Source: Thermoplasmata archaeon (lineage in GTDB: Archaea; Thermoplasmatota; Thermoplasmata; Lutacidiplasmatales; UBA184). From it: a DNA stretch of 17,146 nt. The stretch spans positions 1 to 17,146 of the forward strand of contig JASHYY010000137.1 of assembly GCA_030042815.1 (NCBI GenBank), written 5' to 3'. The position numbers and the translations under genes were made by a program. The notes under the pieces are model-generated. The model was given only the letters and a program-made list of their open reading frames with translations, was not told the origin of the DNA and searched no databases. Shown here piece after piece: positions 14,197 to 17,146 of the stretch (positions within the stretch are counted from its first letter, which is position 1; each line of letters starts with the position of its first letter).

Positions 14197-14261
14197 GGAG
14201 ACGTCCGGCCAGTTACCGTTTGCGCGCAACGCCCTTAGCGGGGGATACCTTCGGCGGTTCG

Positions 14262-14699
14262 ATGCAGGCCGTGCGCGAGGGAACCCGCTGGATGCTGCGC
14301 CTGGACGATGGCCAGGACCTGTTCGAGGCCCTCTCCGACTGGGCCCGGCGCGAGGACGTGCGGGCCGCTGCGATCGTCTCCGGGATCGGGATGTTCCGGC
14401 GCGCGACGGTCGGGTACTGGAACGGGTCGGAGTACCGTCCCGAGGAGCTCACGGTTCCGCACGAGGTGGTCGCGCTCCACGGGTCGATCGCCCGTGCGGA
14501 CGAGACCCCGTCCCTCCACCTGCACGCGGGCCTCGCCGGCCCGGACCACCACCTGGTCGGAGGGCATCTCCTCCGGGCGACCGTCGGGGTCCTCCAGGAG
14601 GTCACGGTCGAGACGTTCCCGGGCCGAACCTTCGGACGGCCCCTGGTGGAAAGCTTCGGACTCCGAATGCTCGACCTCGAGCCGGGGTCGCACGCCTAG
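14262..14699 (+). CDS. PPC domain (DUF296) small DNA-binding-like protein
   Basis: 145 residues making one complete PPC domain. Seen in order: DDGQDLFEALSDWARREDVRAAAIVSGIGMFRRATVGYW (15-53), the strand VVALHGSIA, and the signature PSLHLHAGLAGPDHHLVGGHLL (83-104). H86, H88 and H102 match the histidines that bind a metal in prokaryotic PPC proteins. The family forms trimers; plant members are AT-hook DNA-binding proteins, but stand-alone prokaryotic members have no proven role. ATG 14262 fits the domain start. Upstream there is only a weak CCTTAG about 27 nt away. It diverges from larE and lies 46 bp before the helicase gene on the same strand, so cotranscription is possible. Confidence 0.9.
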   Translation: MQAVREGTRWMLRLDDGQDLFEALSDWARREDVRAAAIVSGIGMFRRATVGYWNGSEYRPEELTVPHEVVALHGSIARADETPSLHLHAGLAGPDHHLVGGHLLRATVGVLQEVTVETFPGRTFGRPLVESFGLRMLDLEPGSHA

Positions 14700-14745
14700 C
14701 GACCCGTCACGCCTTTCCGCATCGTTCGGGTCCGGTTCCCCTTCC

Positions 14746-17146
14746 ATGCCGGCCGAACCGTCCCCGCGGCTCGAGCGGATCGACGCCCGCCTCGTCGAAG
14801 CGCTCTCCCGCCGAGGGATCGAGGAGCCGACGGAGATCCAGCGTCTCGCGTTCCCGCTCCTCGAGGGGGAGGCCGACGCGCTCCTTCTCTCTCCGACCGG
14901 CACCGGGAAGACCGAGGCGGCGCTCCTGCCCCTCCTCACCCGGAGGCTCGCGCATCCGTCCGAACCGACCTCGATCCTGTACGTCACGCCCCTGCGCGCC
15001 CTCAATCGGGACCTCGAGCACCGCCTCGTCGGCCTCGCCCAGGAGGTCGGGCTCACCGCGGCCGTGCGCCACGGCGACACCCCGTCCGCGGCCCGGCTCG
15101 CGCAGTCCCGCCACCCTCCGGACCTCCTGCTCACGACACCGGAAACGCTCCAGATCCTCCTGGTCGGTCGTCACCTCCGGGAGGCGCTCCGACACGTCCG
15201 GTCCGTCGTCGTCGACGAGGTCCACGAACTCGTCGGTTCCGACCGTGGCGCGCAACTCGCGCTCACGCTGGAGCGGCTGGACGCGCTCACCGGCACCGTG
15301 GTCCGGCGGGTCGGACTCTCCGCGACCGTCGGGAACCCCGAGGAGGTCGCGCGGTTCCTTTCGCCCGCCCCCCGGCGGATCGAGGTCCGGGTCGCCCGAC
15401 AGCGGCGGGCGCTCGAGCTCGAAGCCCGGCGACCGCGGGACGACCGTCCCGCGCTCGACCCCGGGCTCGTCCAGGAGCTCAAAGCCGACCCGGTGCTGCT
15501 CGGCGGTCTGCGGGAAGTGGAAGAGGAGGTCCGCGCCCACCGGACGACGCTCGTCTTCGTCAACACTCGGCCGACCGCGGAGGGGATCGCCGCCCGGCTG
15601 AACAAGCTCGCACCGGACCTCGCGGTCGCGGTCCACCACGGGTCCCTCTCTCGGGAGGTTCGCGAGGAGGCCGAGCGCGCGTTCCGGGAAGGCCGCCTGC
15701 GCGCGCTGGTCGCGACGTCGTCCCTCGAGCTCGGGATCGATATCGGGGCGGTCGACCACGTGGTCCAGTTCGGCTCGCCCCACCAAGTGGGCCGCCTGGT
15801 CCAGCGCGTCGGACGCTCCGGCCACCGTCTCGGGCGCACGATCCACGGGACGGTGCTCGCGCTGGACGACGACGACCTCGAGGAGGCCGCGGTCCTCGCC
15901 CGCCGGGCCGACGAGGGTCGCTTCGAGCCGGTCGCCTGGCGCACCCGGAACCGGCTCGCGGCAGCCCAGCAGATCGTCGCGACGCTGCGCGCGGAGGGGA
16001 CGGTCGACCGCGCCCGACTCGTCGCGACGCTCGGTCACGCCGAGCCCGTCCGGGAGCTCTCCGCGACCGAGTGGGGGGAGCTGATCGACTATCTGGTGGG
16101 CCTCGGGCTGGCCCGGACGGACGCCGCTCGCCTCGGTCCCGGCCGGGGGACGCTCCCTCGGTTCTACGCGTCGCTCTCGCTGATCCCCGACGAGCGCACC
16201 TACCGCCTCCGCGACATCGCGACCCGCCGTCTCATCGGCACGCTGGACGAGCGGTTCGTCCTCACGCAGATCCTGGCCCAGCCGGAGGAGATCTTCCTCC
16301 TGCACGGCCGGACGTGGAAGGTCGTCGAGTACCGCGACGGCGAGCTCCTGGTCGAAACGGTACAGGAGATCGGGCAGGAGCCGCGCTGGGCGGGGGAGGA
16401 CCTGCCCGTCCCGTTCGATGTCGCTCAGGAGATCGGGGCCCTGCGGCGGGGCGGGGAGCTCGGCCGGTATCCCCTCGTGGCCGCCGACCGCAGCCGTCTC
16501 GAGTCCCGCCGGGCCGCGGCCGCAGCGGCCGGCGCGCTCCCGACCGACCGTCGCGTCACGGTCACGGTCCACGGAAGGCTCGTCGTCTACGGGGCCTGCT
16601 TCGGGACGCGGACGAACGAGACGCTCTCGCTCGCGACCGCCGGGCTCTTGACCGCCCGCCTGGGCGGACGCGTCGAGGTCGCGGCGGTCGAGCCGACCTG
16701 GTTCGTCCTCGAGCTACCGGTCGCGGTGGACGCCGCGACGTTGATCGACGCGTTCCGGATCGAGCCCGCGTCCCTCCGTCCGCTCGTCGAGCGCCTCGTC
16801 CCGACGGGGCTTGACTACCGGTGGGTCTTCCTCGCGGTCGCCCGCAAGCTCGGGGTCGTCCCGGAATCCGCGGACCCGCGGGACCTGCGCACGCTCGAAC
16901 CGCTGCTCGGCGCGAGCCGGACGAACCCCCTCGGAGAGGAGGTCCTCGAAAAGACCCTGCACGACCGGTACGACGTCGCGCACGCCGTCGAGGTCCTCGA
17001 ACGAGTGCGGACGGGGGCGATCTCGGTCGAGGCCACCGCCCCCTCCGCGCTCAGCGACGGTCCGCTCGAGCGGCTCGAGTGGCGGTCGGTGCCGGACGTT
17101 CCGCCCCCGACCCTCCTGAAGGCGGTGCGCGCGCGTCTCGAGAAGG
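14746..17146 (+). CDS. lhr: Lhr-family superfamily 2 ATP-dependent helicase (C-terminus beyond window)
   Basis: Open from ATG 14746 to the right edge: 800 codons without a stop. Motifs: TEIQRLAFP Q-motif-like (29-37), motif I SPTGTGKT (49-56), Ia TPLRALNRDL (81-90), Ib TTPETL (130-135), motif II DEVH (157-160), motif III SAT (192-194), then LVFVNTRPTAEGIAARLN (IV), VATSSLELGIDIGAVDHV (V) and GRLVQRVGRSGHR (VI). After the RecA pair come a winged-helix-like region (about AAAQQIVATLR) and the Lhr-core β-rich region (RTWKVVEYRDGELLVETV), as in archaeal Lhr. Lhr proteins unwind DNA or RNA-DNA forks and act in repair. The Lhr family is related to but distinct from Ski2/Hel308. It follows the PPC gene by 46 bp with no clear promoter of its own. 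The real C-terminus is not visible. Confidence 0.93.
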   Translation, partial: MPAEPSPRLERIDARLVEALSRRGIEEPTEIQRLAFPLLEGEADALLLSPTGTGKTEAALLPLLTRRLAHPSEPTSILYVTPLRALNRDLEHRLVGLAQEVGLTAAVRHGDTPSAARLAQSRHPPDLLLTTPETLQILLVGRHLREALRHVRSVVVDEVHELVGSDRGAQLALTLERLDALTGTVVRRVGLSATVGNPEEVARFLSPAPRRIEVRVARQRRALELEARRPRDDRPALDPGLVQELKADPVLLGGLREVEEEVRAHRTTLVFVNTRPTAEGIAARLNKLAPDLAVAVHHGSLSREVREEAERAFREGRLRALVATSSLELGIDIGAVDHVVQFGSPHQVGRLVQRVGRSGHRLGRTIHGTVLALDDDDLEEAAVLARRADEGRFEPVAWRTRNRLAAAQQIVATLRAEGTVDRARLVATLGHAEPVRELSATEWGELIDYLVGLGLARTDAARLGPGRGTLPRFYASLSLIPDERTYRLRDIATRRLIGTLDERFVLTQILAQPEEIFLLHGRTWKVVEYRDGELLVETVQEIGQEPRWAGEDLPVPFDVAQEIGALRRGGELGRYPLVAADRSRLESRRAAAAAAGALPTDRRVTVTVHGRLVVYGACFGTRTNETLSLATAGLLTARLGGRVEVAAVEPTWFVLELPVAVDAATLIDAFRIEPASLRPLVERLVPTGLDYRWVFLAVARKLGVVPESADPRDLRTLEPLLGASRTNPLGEEVLEKTLHDRYDVAHAVEVLERVRTGAISVEATAPSALSDGPLERLEWRSVPDVPPPTLLKAVRARLEK

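Noticed and set aside
13360..14229. N-terminal extension of the uvrB frame by about 290 codons
   Set aside because: The extension is the wrong-frame reading of larE, rich in Arg/Gly/Pro and without UvrB homology. UvrB homology begins right after GTG 13359.
14712..14722. TATA box directly upstream of the helicase gene
   Set aside because: The position about 27 nt before ATG 14746 reads CCTTTCCGC-like sequence without an AT core, so transcription from the PPC gene promoter is more likely.
1..17146. CRISPR arrays, insertion sequences, phage genes or attachment sites
   Set aside because: No spaced direct repeats, transposase or integrase motifs were seen. The tRNA-Trp has no visible duplicated 3' end nearby that would mark an integrated element.

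Overview
This window looks like chromosomal DNA from a GC-rich archaeon (by eye roughly two thirds G+C). The evidence is a tRNA-Trp gene interrupted by an intron at the archaeal 37/38 position with no encoded CCA, TATA-like boxes about 24-28 nt upstream of several start codons (leaderless mRNAs), and archaeal-type proteins (Lhr-like helicase, winged-helix regulator with a C-terminal sensor domain). The leaderless style and gene content suggest a Thermoplasmatota-like euryarchaeon, but that placement is inference.

Layout. Positions 1-1846 (minus strand) hold a drug/lipid-type ABC-2 exporter: ATPase, permease, and the N-terminus of a second permease cut by the window edge. Positions 1908-3773 (minus) encode a polysaccharide-flippase-like membrane protein, and 3807-4211 (minus) a small VOC/glyoxalase-fold protein. 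Divergent from it, 4331-6339 (plus) is a MarR repressor overlapping by 4 nt a 14-TM DHA2-type efflux pump. Their promoter carries two tandem inverted repeats of identical 5-4-5 geometry, 17 bp centre to centre, an excellent candidate autorepression operator. Positions 6427-6588 (minus) are the intron-containing tRNA-Trp(CCA). A gene-poor stretch of about 430 bp follows.

Positions 7029-10478 (plus) form a compact BtuFCD-like uptake operon (binding protein, FecCD-type permease, ATPase), probably for a corrinoid or iron/heme chelate. The ATPase carries an extra C-terminal Rossmann-like domain of about 160 residues. A winged-helix regulator (10359-11261, minus) converges on it and the two genes overlap tail-to-tail by 120 bp. 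Next, 11317-14186 (minus) is a two-gene unit, larE (sulfur transferase, [4Fe-4S]-type cysteine set) and uvrB (excision repair helicase), joined by a GTGA overlap. Divergent from it are a small PPC/DUF296 protein (14262-14699) and a large Lhr-family DNA/RNA helicase (from 14746) that stays open to the right edge.

Most neighbouring genes are packed in short overlapping transcription units. The most notable signals are the tandem operator at the MarR/efflux promoter, the unusual pairing potential of the tRNA-Trp intron, the ATPase-Rossmann fusion with its overlapping convergent regulator, and the pairing of an isolated larE with uvrB.
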